DNA of 64,000 nt from Candidatus Desulfovibrio intestinavium. GTDB lineage: Bacteria > Desulfobacterota > Desulfovibrionia > Desulfovibrionales > Desulfovibrionaceae. The notes under the pieces are model-generated. The model saw nothing but the letters and a program-made list of their open reading frames with translations. It made no database searches and was not told the DNA's origin. Of this stretch, positions 49,745-58,004 are shown piece by piece. Numbering within the stretch: position 1 is the first letter of the stretch; every line of letters begins with the position of its first letter. The stretch lies in contig DWZD01000047.1 in the NCBI GenBank assembly GCA_019118345.1, positions 1-64,000 on the forward strand, in the 5' to 3' direction. Both the position numbers and the translations under genes were made by a program.

Positions 49745-50535
49745 GGGATGCTCCAGTGCAGGCCGACGGAAAAGACAAGCAGCCATACCGCTGCCATGAA
49801 AGACGCCATGACGTGTCGGACGAGCCAGCCGGGATCTTTTTGCTGCAGCAGGGTCGTGCAGCCCATGACAACGCGCAGGACGGCCCAGCAGCCCAGCATG
49901 AACGCCGTGTACTCGCAAAGCCAGGAAAACAGGCGGGCCGGGAACTCGATGATGAACATGAGCACCTGGAGGAAGCCCGCGCTTTCCACAGGCCCCGCAG
50001 GCCCCGGGTCGGCTTCCACGGAGAGGAACCACAGCAGGCAGGCGTCGACGCCGTAGAGCAGGCTTGTCAGCAGGGCACGGGCATGGGCCGCCGCGCCGGC
50101 ATTGTCCTCCCGGCGGGCGCTCCACAGCCCCCACAGGGCCAGGATGATGGCCGGGCCAAAGCAGACAGGCAGCATCTGCGGGGTCACGCGGGAGGTGTCG
50201 ATGCCCGTCAGCGCCCCGCAGGTGAGCAGCGGCAGGAGGTAGCCGATCAGGAGCCGCCGGGTGAGACGGCCCGCGCCCCCCGTCGGCGGGGGCGTCTCGC
50301 CGCTGACCAGCTCTGCCCAGTCGGAGCGGCCCGAGGGTTTTGTGCCAAAGACAAGGCTGTCCCAGTCAAATTTGCCGATGCTGGACACTTTTTTGCCGTT
50401 CCGCAGGGGCGTGCTGCGGGAAGCGTTTTCTTTTTCGCCGGAAGAACGGGCGCGAGGCTTCGCTTCTCCGCCCGGCGGCGTTGTGCCGGAAGCAGGGCTT
50501 TTCCGGTCATGGGCAGGCGTGTCGGGCAGGGACAT
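49741..50535 (-). CDS. Membrane protein of unknown function (copy A2, longer N-terminus)
   Basis: A 264-residue protein that I do not recognise. An N-terminal polar region of about 90 residues (rich in Ser, Lys, Arg) precedes four or so hydrophobic helices: LLIGYLLPLLTCGAL, MLPVCFGPAIILALWGLW, ALLTSLLYGVDACLLWFLSV and the C-terminal MASFMAAVWLLVFSVGLHW. The membrane part is clearly paralogous to the gene at 50708-51361 (shared RLTRRLLIGYLLPLLT, CFGPAIILALWGLWSARRE and LLTSLLYG.DACLL), but the long polar N-terminus is missing there. AAAGGAG precedes the ATG. Confidence 0.75.
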   Translation of the reverse strand: MSLPDTPAHDRKSPASGTTPPGGEAKPRARSSGEKENASRSTPLRNGKKVSSIGKFDWDSLVFGTKPSGRSDWAELVSGETPPPTGGAGRLTRRLLIGYLLPLLTCGALTGIDTSRVTPQMLPVCFGPAIILALWGLWSARREDNAGAAAHARALLTSLLYGVDACLLWFLSVEADPGPAGPVESAGFLQVLMFIIEFPARLFSWLCEYTAFMLGCWAVLRVVMGCTTLLQQKDPGWLVRHVMASFMAAVWLLVFSVGLHWSIP

Positions 50536-50639
50536 GGCGGCGCTCCTTTTGCCACAGACGGAGAAACATGCTTTTTGAGGCTAGCACGAACGCAAGGTGC
50601 TGGCAACGAGTGGAAGGGAAGGATGCTCCCGGGAGCAGA

Positions 50640-50711
50640 GCTGCCCTCCGCACCGTGTGCGGCGGCGGAGGATTTCCCGGCGGATGAGCTTTCGGCGTGT
50701 CGGTCGCTCAT
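50640..50711 (-). pseudogene. Remnant of a second copy of membrane protein B
   Basis: Immediately after the 50708-51361 gene, in the same four-base ATGA overlap arrangement, is a frame reading MSDRHAESSSAGKSSAAAHGAEG, clearly similar to the start MTDRHADSPSTGNPPAAGHDTEG of the intact copy at 49744. The similarity stops at about 50640 and the helices that follow in the intact gene are gone. This marks a two-gene tandem duplication followed by loss of one partner. Confidence 0.65.
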
Positions 50712-51361
50712 GAGACGGCCCAGAGCAGACCGAGGGAAATGCCAAGCAGCCATACCCCTGACAGGAAAGACGCCATGACGCGCCGGGCGAGCCAACCGGG
50801 AGCTTTTTGCCGCAACAGGGTCGTGCAGCCCATGACAACGCGCACAACGGCCCAGCCTCCCAGCAGGATCGCCCCCCACTGGCAAAGCCGGGAGAACAGG
50901 CGGGCCGGGGCCAGGAAGAGGAAGTCGAGCACTTGGAAGAGATCCCCGTAGTACACGGGTGGCCCCGGATCAACTTCCACGGAGAAGATCCGCAGCAGGC
51001 AGGCGTCGGCGCCGTACAGCAGGCTTGTCAGCAGGGCGCTGGCATGGGCTGCCGCGTCGGCATGGTTCTCCCGGCGGGCGCTCCGCAGTCCCCACAGGGC
51101 CAGGATGGAGGCCGGGCCAAAGCAGACAAGCACCACCAGCATCCGCAGGGTCACGCGAGAGATGTCGATGTTCGCAGCAAGGCGCGCATGGGCCGAAGCC
51201 GGAAGGGAATGGAGCGCCAGCAGCACCGCAAAGGTGAGCAGCGGCAGAAGATAGCCGATGAGGATCAGCCGGGTGAGACGGCCCGCCCCCGCCATCCCGT
51301 CCCGCGTCGTGTCGGGAGCAGGACGTTCCCGGTCACGAGAAGGCTTGGCGGGCACGGTCAT
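50708..51361 (-). CDS. Membrane protein of unknown function (copy A1)
   Basis: A 217-residue paralogue of the gene at 49741-50535. It has a short polar start and then four or so hydrophobic helices: RLTRLILIGYLLPLLTFAVLLAL, MLVVLVCFGPASILALWGLRSARRE, ALLTSLLYGADACLLRIFSV and ASFLSGVWLLGISLGLLW. Promoter-proximal sequence is also shared with copy A2 (AAAGGAGCGCCGCCATG and an upstream GCTAGCACG), showing that the duplication included the control region. The intervening gap holds the remnant of a second B gene. Function is unknown. Confidence 0.75.
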   Translation of the reverse strand: MTVPAKPSRDRERPAPDTTRDGMAGAGRLTRLILIGYLLPLLTFAVLLALHSLPASAHARLAANIDISRVTLRMLVVLVCFGPASILALWGLRSARRENHADAAAHASALLTSLLYGADACLLRIFSVEVDPGPPVYYGDLFQVLDFLFLAPARLFSRLCQWGAILLGGWAVVRVVMGCTTLLRQKAPGWLARRVMASFLSGVWLLGISLGLLWAVS

Positions 51362-51486
51362 GGCGGCGCTCCTTTTCCGGCAAAAGATGAATCCTTTTCC
51401 ACGCTAGCACGGACGGAGATAGGGAGCAAGGACGCGGCAGAGCTGGCCTTTCCGGCGGCGCGACCTGTCCGCCCCGTGATTTTTTC

Positions 51487-51516
51487 TTGGCGGGAGGCGC
51501 CAGAGGCGGCTATCAT
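51487..51516 (+). promoter_or_regulatory. Duplicated promoter, copy 1 (upstream of the YiiX-like gene)
   Basis: TTGGCG (51487-51492), an 18-base spacer and TATCAT (51511-51516) follow a T run. Almost the same block recurs at 52331-52360 in front of the GNAT-TraB gene. The nearest gene start is 24 bases downstream. Confidence 0.6.
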
Positions 51517-51539
51517 GGATCAGACAGCAGGAGACGCCC

Positions 51540-52244
51540 ATGCCGCATTTCCCGTCCTTATCCTTTTTTCTGAAGCAGCGTCCGCCCTGTCCCGTCGTAT
51601 CGGCGCGTCCGGCAGCGCTTCCCCTCAAGGGGCCTTGCCGGGAAAGGGGCGGCCTCCTGTCGCGCCCCGGTCGCCTTGCGGCATGGCTGCTTGTCTGGGC
51701 CAGTCTGACGCTTGCCGGTTGCGCCGTCAAACCCGTCATGGGGCCGGAGGACGCCCTTGCGCCGGAAACGCATGCCCCGGCCCTGCGCGGCGTGCTGCGG
51801 CACGGCGACTGGATCGTGGCGCGCACCATCCGTACCGGCGGCAATCTGGTGGCCTCGGTCACGCAAAAGCCCTTTTCCCATGCCGCGCTCTACGATGCGG
51901 AATATGACAGCGTCATTGAGGCTACGGCCAACGGCGTGCACCGTTCCTCCCTGGAAGACCTCGTGGGCCGCTCGCAGCGCATGCTCGTCATCCGGCCCTT
52001 GTGGGCGGACGAAACCAGCAGGCGCGTCGCCGTGGAGCGGGCCAGAGTCCTGCTCGGCAAATCCTACGATTTTACCGGGCTGGTGGGGCTGGGCACACGG
52101 GAACGCTACTACTGCACGGAATTGTGCATCGAGTCCTACCGGCCCTTCATGGGCAGGGAAAAGCCGGACAATCCCATTCCCCGCATCATCCAGCCCGGCG
52201 ACATGTACTTCTGGGGAACCATCGTTCACGATACCGGCCCCTGA
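51540..52244 (+). CDS. YiiX/YebB-like NlpC/P60-superfamily cysteine hydrolase, probable lipoprotein
   Basis: A 234-residue secreted enzyme of the permuted NlpC/P60 papain-like family. A hydrophobic segment ends in a lipobox (LAAWLLVWASLTLAGC), so it is probably a lipoprotein. The catalytic elements are the His in QKPFSHAALYDAEYDSVIEA and the Cys in RERYYCTELCIESYRP, in the permuted His-before-Cys order of YiiX-like proteins. Family members act on lipid acyl or peptide bonds in the cell envelope; substrate unknown. GGAGA lies before the ATG. A near-identical promoter precedes the next gene downstream. Confidence 0.75.
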   Translation: MPHFPSLSFFLKQRPPCPVVSARPAALPLKGPCRERGGLLSRPGRLAAWLLVWASLTLAGCAVKPVMGPEDALAPETHAPALRGVLRHGDWIVARTIRTGGNLVASVTQKPFSHAALYDAEYDSVIEATANGVHRSSLEDLVGRSQRMLVIRPLWADETSRRVAVERARVLLGKSYDFTGLVGLGTRERYYCTELCIESYRPFMGREKPDNPIPRIIQPGDMYFWGTIVHDTGP

Positions 52245-52330
52245 TCGTCCCGCCATCCTGGGGCCGCGGGGCGGGCAGGAGCGCTTCCCGTAGCGGCGGG
52301 CAGCCGTCCGGCCCCTGTCCATCTTTTTTC

Positions 52331-52360
52331 TTGGCGGGAGGCGTCTGCGGCGGCTATCAT
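52331..52360 (+). promoter_or_regulatory. Duplicated promoter, copy 2 (upstream of the GNAT-TraB gene)
   Basis: TTGGCG (52331-52336), 18 bases and TATCAT (52355-52360) match copy 1 closely in both elements and spacer. The -10 ends 25 bases before ATG 52386, which argues for that start and against the ORF-track ATG at 52359 that lies inside the -10. Confidence 0.6.
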
Positions 52361-52385
52361 GCCGGCAAGCCGCAGGAGAAAGCCC

Positions 52386-54167
52386 ATGCCGCAGCCCCCC
52401 GTGACCACCGCCCCTGATTGCGTCTCATCCGTCGCCGGGCCATCCGATTTTCCGGCCCGCATTCCCGAACATTCCCCGGCCCTCATGGCCGTGGCCTCGG
52501 GCGGCAGACCGCTGCGCGTGGGCGATTATCTTTTCTTCCACAGCGGGGATCAGCTCATCGGCATCGGCTACGCCCTCACGGGCGGTTCCTCGCCCGCCGC
52601 CTTCGCGGCGGCCTTCCGCGAGGCCCGGCGGCAGACGGGAGCCGTGCGCTTCCATCTCATGGCCCCGCGCCTGCCTGCGGAATGGCGGGCGCATGTGACG
52701 GAAACGGATCGCTATTATGTCCTGCCGACGCAGGCACAGGTGCCGTCCCGCCTGCGCGCGCCCGTGGCCCGTGCCCGGGCCGCGCTGCGGCTGGAGGCCG
52801 GGCGGGAGTTCACGCCCGCGCATCGCCGCCTCTGGGGGGAATTTCTGGGCCGGGCCGCCCTGCCTCCGTCCGTGCGCGCCCTGTATGGCCGGGTGGAGGA
52901 TCTGTTGCGCGACCCGTCCTGCCGCGTCAGCCTGCTCAACGCCTTTGATGGCGGCGGGCATCTGGCCGCCTGCCTGCTCATGGACGAGGCCCCCGCGCAT
53001 TTTGATGCCTATCTGCTGGGCGCGCATTCGCGGGAATATTACACGCCCCATGCCGCTGACGCCCTCTTTGCCCTCATGCTGGAACGCGCCCGGCAGCGCG
53101 GCAAGCGTTTCCTGCATCTGGGGCTGGGCGTCAATGAGGGCATAGCGCGCTTCAAGCGCAAGTGGGGCGGGCGTCCGGCCCTGCGCTATGTGCGGGCCGA
53201 CTGGGAGGAGCGGCAGGGGGGCGAGGCCTTCATGGAAGCCCTGCTGGCCGGGCTGCGCGCCGATCCTGATGCCGCATGGCGCGAGGCCCAGCGGGAGATG
53301 GAGCACGCGCAGGTGCAGCGGCCCTTCCGCATGCTCTGGCGGGTGGAGAAAAACGGCCGCACTTCCTGGATCGGCGGCACGGCCCACTTTTTCCCCTATT
53401 CCTTTGAAAGCGCTTTCAAGCGCCTGTTCAGGCAGGTGGATACCGTGCTCTTTGAAGGTCATCTGGACGAGGACAGCCTCGAGAGCGTGGCTCGGGCCGG
53501 GAAGCGTCCGCCCGCGCCGGAAGCCTGCCTGTACGATTTGCTGACCCCGCACGAACGGGCCGAACTGGCCCGCGTGGTGCGCGGCCCGGAAGGGCCTTTC
53601 TGGCGGGCGCTCAATATGGAAGCCCCGGAAAAGGCCGACGTGGACTGGTTTTTGCGCCGCACCCGGCCGTGGTATGCCTTCTTTTCCCTCTGGTGCGCCT
53701 ATCTGGAGCGGCGGGGCTGGCGCTATTCCGTGGATCTGGAAGCCTGGCGCACGGCCCACGACATGGGCAGGCGCGTGCTGGCCCTGGAAGACATGGCGGA
53801 ACAGCTGGCCGCGCTGGAGAGCGTGCCGCCCGCCCGGGCTGTGGCCCATTTCCGGGCCTGCCGTCAGTGGGGGGCCTATCTGCGGGCCAATGTGCGCACC
53901 TACCTGCGCGGCGATCTGCTGGGCATGATGGGCACGAGCACCGAATTCCCCACCCGTACCGGGCAGGTCATTGCCGAGCGGGATCAGCGCTTCCGCGAGC
54001 GTATGCGCCCCTATCTGGAGCGCGGGCGCTGCTGTGCGCTGGTGGGATCGGCCCATCTGCTCAATCTGCGGCATATGCTGCGGGAGGACGGCTTCACCGT
54101 GACCCCCGAAGGGCGCGGCCCGCTGTTCCGCCTGCGGCAGTGTCTCGTCGGCAGGGAGGACGACTGA
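52386..54167 (+). CDS. GNAT-like acyltransferase domain fused to a TraB/GumN domain
   Basis: A 593-residue fusion. Residues 1-285 resemble a GNAT-fold, FemAB/DUF2156-like transferase, with AACLLMDEAPAHFDAYLLGAHS and FLHLGLGVNEGIARFKRKWGGRP near its end. Residues 310-590 are a TraB/GumN-family domain: WRVEKNGRTSWIGGTAHFFPYSF at its start (a GTAH motif), then DTVLFEGHLDED, ALEDMAEQL and the closing VGSAHLLNLRHML. TraB/GumN proteins have an EreA/Tiki-like metalloprotease-type fold. The combination is unusual and the job unknown. The start at 52386 has AGGAG upstream; no signal peptide is seen. Confidence 0.75.
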   Translation: MPQPPVTTAPDCVSSVAGPSDFPARIPEHSPALMAVASGGRPLRVGDYLFFHSGDQLIGIGYALTGGSSPAAFAAAFREARRQTGAVRFHLMAPRLPAEWRAHVTETDRYYVLPTQAQVPSRLRAPVARARAALRLEAGREFTPAHRRLWGEFLGRAALPPSVRALYGRVEDLLRDPSCRVSLLNAFDGGGHLAACLLMDEAPAHFDAYLLGAHSREYYTPHAADALFALMLERARQRGKRFLHLGLGVNEGIARFKRKWGGRPALRYVRADWEERQGGEAFMEALLAGLRADPDAAWREAQREMEHAQVQRPFRMLWRVEKNGRTSWIGGTAHFFPYSFESAFKRLFRQVDTVLFEGHLDEDSLESVARAGKRPPAPEACLYDLLTPHERAELARVVRGPEGPFWRALNMEAPEKADVDWFLRRTRPWYAFFSLWCAYLERRGWRYSVDLEAWRTAHDMGRRVLALEDMAEQLAALESVPPARAVAHFRACRQWGAYLRANVRTYLRGDLLGMMGTSTEFPTRTGQVIAERDQRFRERMRPYLERGRCCALVGSAHLLNLRHMLREDGFTVTPEGRGPLFRLRQCLVGREDD

Positions 54168-55051
54168 TGACAACGGATTGGCAGACGTTCAGCCTTTCGG
54201 CCCTTGTGCCCGAGCAGCTCACGCACTATGTGGGAAGCCTGAGCGCCATGCGGCCTGTGCGGGCGGGCGACTGCCTGGGCTGGCAGTACGGCAGCCGTCT
54301 TGTGCTGGCGGCCTTTCCGCTCACGGAGCCGCCCTTCGGCCCGGCGGAAGAGGCCGTGGTGGAAGAGGCCGCCGCCCGGGCCGTCAGTCTGCCCGGCGTG
54401 CGCCATCTGGTCGTGCTCGCGCCCTTCCGGCCCGCCGCTGTCCCGCCCACGGCCCATTGCCATGAAGATGCCTGGTGGAGCGTGCCCCTGCCTGTGCCGA
54501 CCCCGCGCGGCAAGCTGGGCAATCTGCTGCGTCGCGCCCGGCGTGATGTGCGTATCGAGCAGCACGGGGCCGAGGGCTGGACAGACGAACACGAACGCCT
54601 TGTGCGGGAGGCCGTCCAACGTCTGGAGGCGGCCCCGGGGGATCGCGCCCTGTCCGAAGCCTCGGCCCAGCTCTTCGGGGGCATCGGCGCCTACCTGCGG
54701 CAGGCCGGGGATCGCGCCCGCTGCTATGCGGCCCGCCTTGTCCGCGACGACCGCCTCTGCGCGCTGGCCGTGGGCGATCATGCCGCCTATGCCACGGCCT
54801 TCTACCTCTTTGCCTTCCGCAGCCCCGAGGCTCCGCCCGGCACGGCCGACGCCCTCCTGCACGCCCTCATGGAAGAGGCCGCCCGGCGCGGGCAGCGCCG
54901 CTGCAATCTGGGGTTGGGCGTGCATCCCGGCATCCGCTTCTTCAAGCGCAAGTGGGGGGCGGAACCGTGGCTGCCGCAGGTGGAATGCGCCTGGGACATT
55001 GCGCCCGCCCGCCGTCCTTCCCTGCTGGCCCGTCTGCTGGGCAAGGCCTAG
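54167..55051 (+). CDS. GNAT-like protein, paralogue of the N-terminal half of the preceding fusion
   Basis: A 294-residue protein with the same GNAT-like ending as its neighbour: RRCNLGLGVHPGIRFFKRKWGAEPW against RFLHLGLGVNEGIARFKRKWGGRP. An earlier ATAFYLFAFRSPEAPPGTADALLHALMEEAARRGQ helix fits the cofactor-binding part. It therefore looks like an acyltransferase-fold protein, without the TraB/GumN domain. The start overlaps the preceding stop by one base (TGATG), with GGAGG upstream, so the two are coupled and probably work together. Confidence 0.75.
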   Translation: MTTDWQTFSLSALVPEQLTHYVGSLSAMRPVRAGDCLGWQYGSRLVLAAFPLTEPPFGPAEEAVVEEAAARAVSLPGVRHLVVLAPFRPAAVPPTAHCHEDAWWSVPLPVPTPRGKLGNLLRRARRDVRIEQHGAEGWTDEHERLVREAVQRLEAAPGDRALSEASAQLFGGIGAYLRQAGDRARCYAARLVRDDRLCALAVGDHAAYATAFYLFAFRSPEAPPGTADALLHALMEEAARRGQRRCNLGLGVHPGIRFFKRKWGAEPWLPQVECAWDIAPARRPSLLARLLGKA

Positions 55052-55135
55052 AGCCAACGCCGCCCCGCCCCTTTTGCCATTGTCCGAAACGCCCGCACTC
55101 AGTCGCCGCTTCCCCCGCCGCGGGGCAGCGGTGCA

Positions 55136-55170
55136 ACAAAAGCCGTGTTCCTCTGACAGGGACACGGCTT
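55136..55170. terminator. Rho-independent terminator between the GNAT gene and iadA
   Basis: AAGCCGTGT and ACACGGCTT form a 9-bp stem with internal CC pairing, followed on the minus strand by TTTTGTTGC. It lies about 40 bases downstream of iadA and 85 bases after the plus-strand GNAT gene, so it mainly serves iadA. Confidence 0.7.
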
Positions 55171-55209
55171 CCGGCGCGGGTTTGCACCCGCACGACCGAC
55201 GGCGGACGC

Positions 55210-56394
55210 TCAGTTTTCAAAGGTGCCGCGCACCAGCGGCACGCCGTCGCGCAGCATGAGGCGGCCGCGGGCAAAGAGGGTTTGCGGCCGCAGGTCGTCG
55301 TTCCAGATGAGAATATCCGCGTCGCTGCCGGGGGCGAGTTCGCCCTTGGCCGGATGCAGGGAAAAGGCGCGGGCCACGTTGCCGGTAACGGGCAACAGGG
55401 CCGTGGAGAGCGGAATGCCCTCCTCCCGGACACAATCGCGAAATTCGGCGGCCAGAGTATGCAGATCCGAGGCGACAAGCCCTTCCACATGCCCCGCATC
55501 ATCGTAGCGGGCGGCGCTGCCGTAGCCGTCGGAACTCATGAGGATATGTTCCGCCGGAACCCCGTCGCGCAGGGCGCGGGCAATGGCCGTCGAGGGCTTG
55601 AGACAGTCCGGGCCGAGGGTTCGGGCATTGAGTCCCGAGGAAATGTCCATGTAGCCGCCGCGCCGCGCCAGGGCTTCGGCCTGCTCAAAGACGGACGGCG
55701 AGCGGTTGATATGGGTGGCGATGAGGTGCCGGGCCAGATAGGGACAGCTGTCCACGACCTCAAAAATGCGGGCCAGCCCTTCAGGAGCCGCGCCGATGTG
55801 GATGATCAGCATGCCCACGATGCCGCGCAGCATGCCGCCCACGCGCGCATCGGTGGCCAACGCGGCCAGCTGTTGGGCGCTGACCGGGGCCACGCGATGA
55901 TCAGCAATGGCCACCTTGGCCCCGCGCACCTTGTGAACGCAGGCAAAGTCCCGCTGCACGCTGCCGGTGATGGTGGGAGAGGGGAGGGGATAGCCTCCGG
56001 TCATGATGAAGGTGGAAAGGCCTTCCTCTTCCAGCGAGCAGGCCTTGGCCAGCACGTTGTCCACATGCCGGGTAATGCCGTCCGTACCCAGCAGACCGCC
56101 GATGGTGGTGACGCCGCCCGTTACCGGTACGGAAAGCGGCAGGGGCGGCACCTGGGTATGAAAGCCCGCCTCGCCGCCGCCGCCGGTGATATGCACATGG
56201 GCATCCATGAGGCCCGGGGTGGTGAGGCAGCCGGCGGCGTCCACGTCCACGGGGTCGGCGGCGTCCCCGGCCCACGGCGGCAGCTCGACGTGCGGGCCGA
56301 TGGCGGCAATGCGGTCGTTGACGATCAGGATATTGGCCCGCCCGAGGGGGGCGGGGGCATGAATGTCCGCGTTGCGAATAATGGCGATGTTCAT
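55210..56394 (-). CDS. iadA: Isoaspartyl dipeptidase (beta-aspartyl peptidase)
   Basis: A 394-residue amidohydrolase that cleaves isoaspartyl dipeptides from damaged proteins. Metal and family blocks are DAAGCLTTPGLMDAHVHITGGGGEAG (HxH at about residue 65), PVTGGVTTIGGLLGTDGITRH, the HIGAAPEGL segment, ARHLIATHINRS, and the catalytic Asp in ILMSSDGYGS. The ORF track begins 24 codons early; ATG 56394 gives the family start MNIAIIRNADIHAPAP. It follows the antiporter-like gene by 64 bases on the same strand and is probably cotranscribed with it. Confidence 0.92.
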   Translation of the reverse strand: MNIAIIRNADIHAPAPLGRANILIVNDRIAAIGPHVELPPWAGDAADPVDVDAAGCLTTPGLMDAHVHITGGGGEAGFHTQVPPLPLSVPVTGGVTTIGGLLGTDGITRHVDNVLAKACSLEEEGLSTFIMTGGYPLPSPTITGSVQRDFACVHKVRGAKVAIADHRVAPVSAQQLAALATDARVGGMLRGIVGMLIIHIGAAPEGLARIFEVVDSCPYLARHLIATHINRSPSVFEQAEALARRGGYMDISSGLNARTLGPDCLKPSTAIARALRDGVPAEHILMSSDGYGSAARYDDAGHVEGLVASDLHTLAAEFRDCVREEGIPLSTALLPVTGNVARAFSLHPAKGELAPGSDADILIWNDDLRPQTLFARGRLMLRDGVPLVRGTFEN

Positions 56395-56458
56395 GGCATG
56401 TTCTCTCGTGGCAGCAATGAAACCGGGGAATGCCCCCAAGGGGCGTTCCCCGGAAGGA

Positions 56459-57882
56459 TCAGGCATTTTGCGCTTCCCGCTGTTCCGCCGCCATTTCTTC
56501 GGGCGTCAGGCGCGTCATGGTGATGTTGCACAGGGAATAGAGGATGGAAAAGCAGGGGGTAAGGAACAGGAGGTAGACATAGGGGATGTAGTCCAGATAG
56601 GCCACGCTCAGAGTCGCCATGGGGAACAGGGCATTGTTGGCCCAGGGCACAAGCGGCCCGCCGAGGGTGCTGGCGTCCTCCACCACGCGGGAGCAGTTTT
56701 CCGTGCGGAAGCCGTGCCGCCGGAAGACCGGCGCCATGAGCGTGCCGGTCATGACTATGCTGAAATAGATGGCCGCCGTAAGCATGAGGGTGCCATAACC
56801 CACCACAAGGGTGGAGAGCACCAGTCGGAAACCGGTATTGGCGCGTCGGGCTAGCGGCTCCAGCGCCACGTCAATGACGCCCATGCGCCGCAGCATGCCG
56901 CCCAGACCGCAGGCCAGCACCACGAGGCACATGATGTTCAGCATGCTGGTGACGCCGCCGCGATTGAGGAGCTTGTCAAGCATGGGGGAATCGCCGAAGT
57001 CGGCATGAAAGCCCTTCCACATGCTGTTGAAAGCCGCCGAAACATCCATGCCGTTGCAGACCACGGCCACCAGCACCCCGCAGAGCGCGCCGCAGGTGAT
57101 GGCGAGAATGGGGCTGCAGCGCCTGAGCAGCATGACAAGGACAAGCAGCATGGGCAGCACGGCCCCGACGCCGAGATGGAAATGATGGGACAGGCCGCTG
57201 AGGATGATGTCGATCTGCTCGGGGGACATGGCGTCGGGCGTCTGCCGGAAGCCCATGATGAGATAGATGCAGAAGGTGATGATGTAGGCCGGGGTGATGG
57301 TGAACCACATGTGCCGGATATGGCGGAACAGGGGCGTGCCGCAGACGGCGGCGGCCATGTTGGTGGTGTCGGAAAGGGGAGACATCTTGTCGCCGAAGAA
57401 GGCGCCGCAAATGATGGTGGCCGCCGTGAGGCCGGGATCAAAGCCCAGACCCGAGCCGATGCCATGAGGGCCACGCCCTCCGTGCCGATGGTGCCCCAGG
57501 AAGTCCCGGTAAAGATGGAGGTCAGCGAGCAGACAATGAGGCTTGTCACGAGGAACAGGCTGGGGGAAATGATTTTCAGGCCCGCGTAGATCATGATGGG
57601 CACGGTGCCCGAGGAGATCCAGGCCCCGATGAGCGCGCCCACGCAGACAAGGATGAGACAGGCCCCCATGGCCTTCTGGATGAGTTCAAAGGCTCCGGCT
57701 TCCAGTTCTTCATAACTGTAGCCGAGCAGCTTGCCGAGAATGGCGCAGACCACCCAGCCGCTGAGCATGAGCAATTGCAGTTGCAGTTTGAAGAAGATGA
57801 TGCCGCCGGCAATGAGGCCGATGATGAGCAGCAATGAAACAAGGGCAAAGAGAAAACCGGGTTTTCTGGGCTGTGAGGCCAT
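56459..57882 (-). pseudogene. NhaC-family Na+/H+ antiporter, single-base frameshift
   Basis: Two ORFs together cover one NhaC-type transporter. The first starts MASQPRKPGFLFALVS (AAGGAG upstream) and runs through GTVPIMIYAGLKIISPSLF and TGTSWGTIGTEGVALMA, where the frame breaks near 57465. The second continues GIGSGLGFDPGLTAATIICGAFFGDKMSPLSDTTNMAAA through to TRLTPEEMAAEQ. Restoring one G (ATGGCATC to ATGGGCATC) rejoins the frames as the family motif ALMGIGSGLG. NhaC proteins exchange Na+ for H+ or move small metabolites; next to iadA it could carry dipeptides or amino acids. It may be a real loss or a sequence error. Confidence 0.8.
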
Positions 57883-57927
57883 GATGACTCCTTGCCGCCG
57901 GCACGATGGGCCGCCGACGCGCGTTTT

Positions 57928-57941
57928 TGTCATGCATGACA
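57928..57941. promoter_or_regulatory. Perfect palindrome upstream of the antiporter gene
   Basis: TGTCATGCATGACA is a perfect 14-base palindrome 46-59 bases before the antiporter start codon, in the promoter region between it and the radical SAM gene. It has the form of a dimeric repressor operator (GntR-like), but no regulator gene lies nearby. Confidence 0.5.
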
Positions 57942-58004
57942 CAGGAGGCGGGGAGGGGCAAGGGGATTTTTCCGAGCATTCCGGGGCGTTCGGTTCGTCT
58001 GCGC

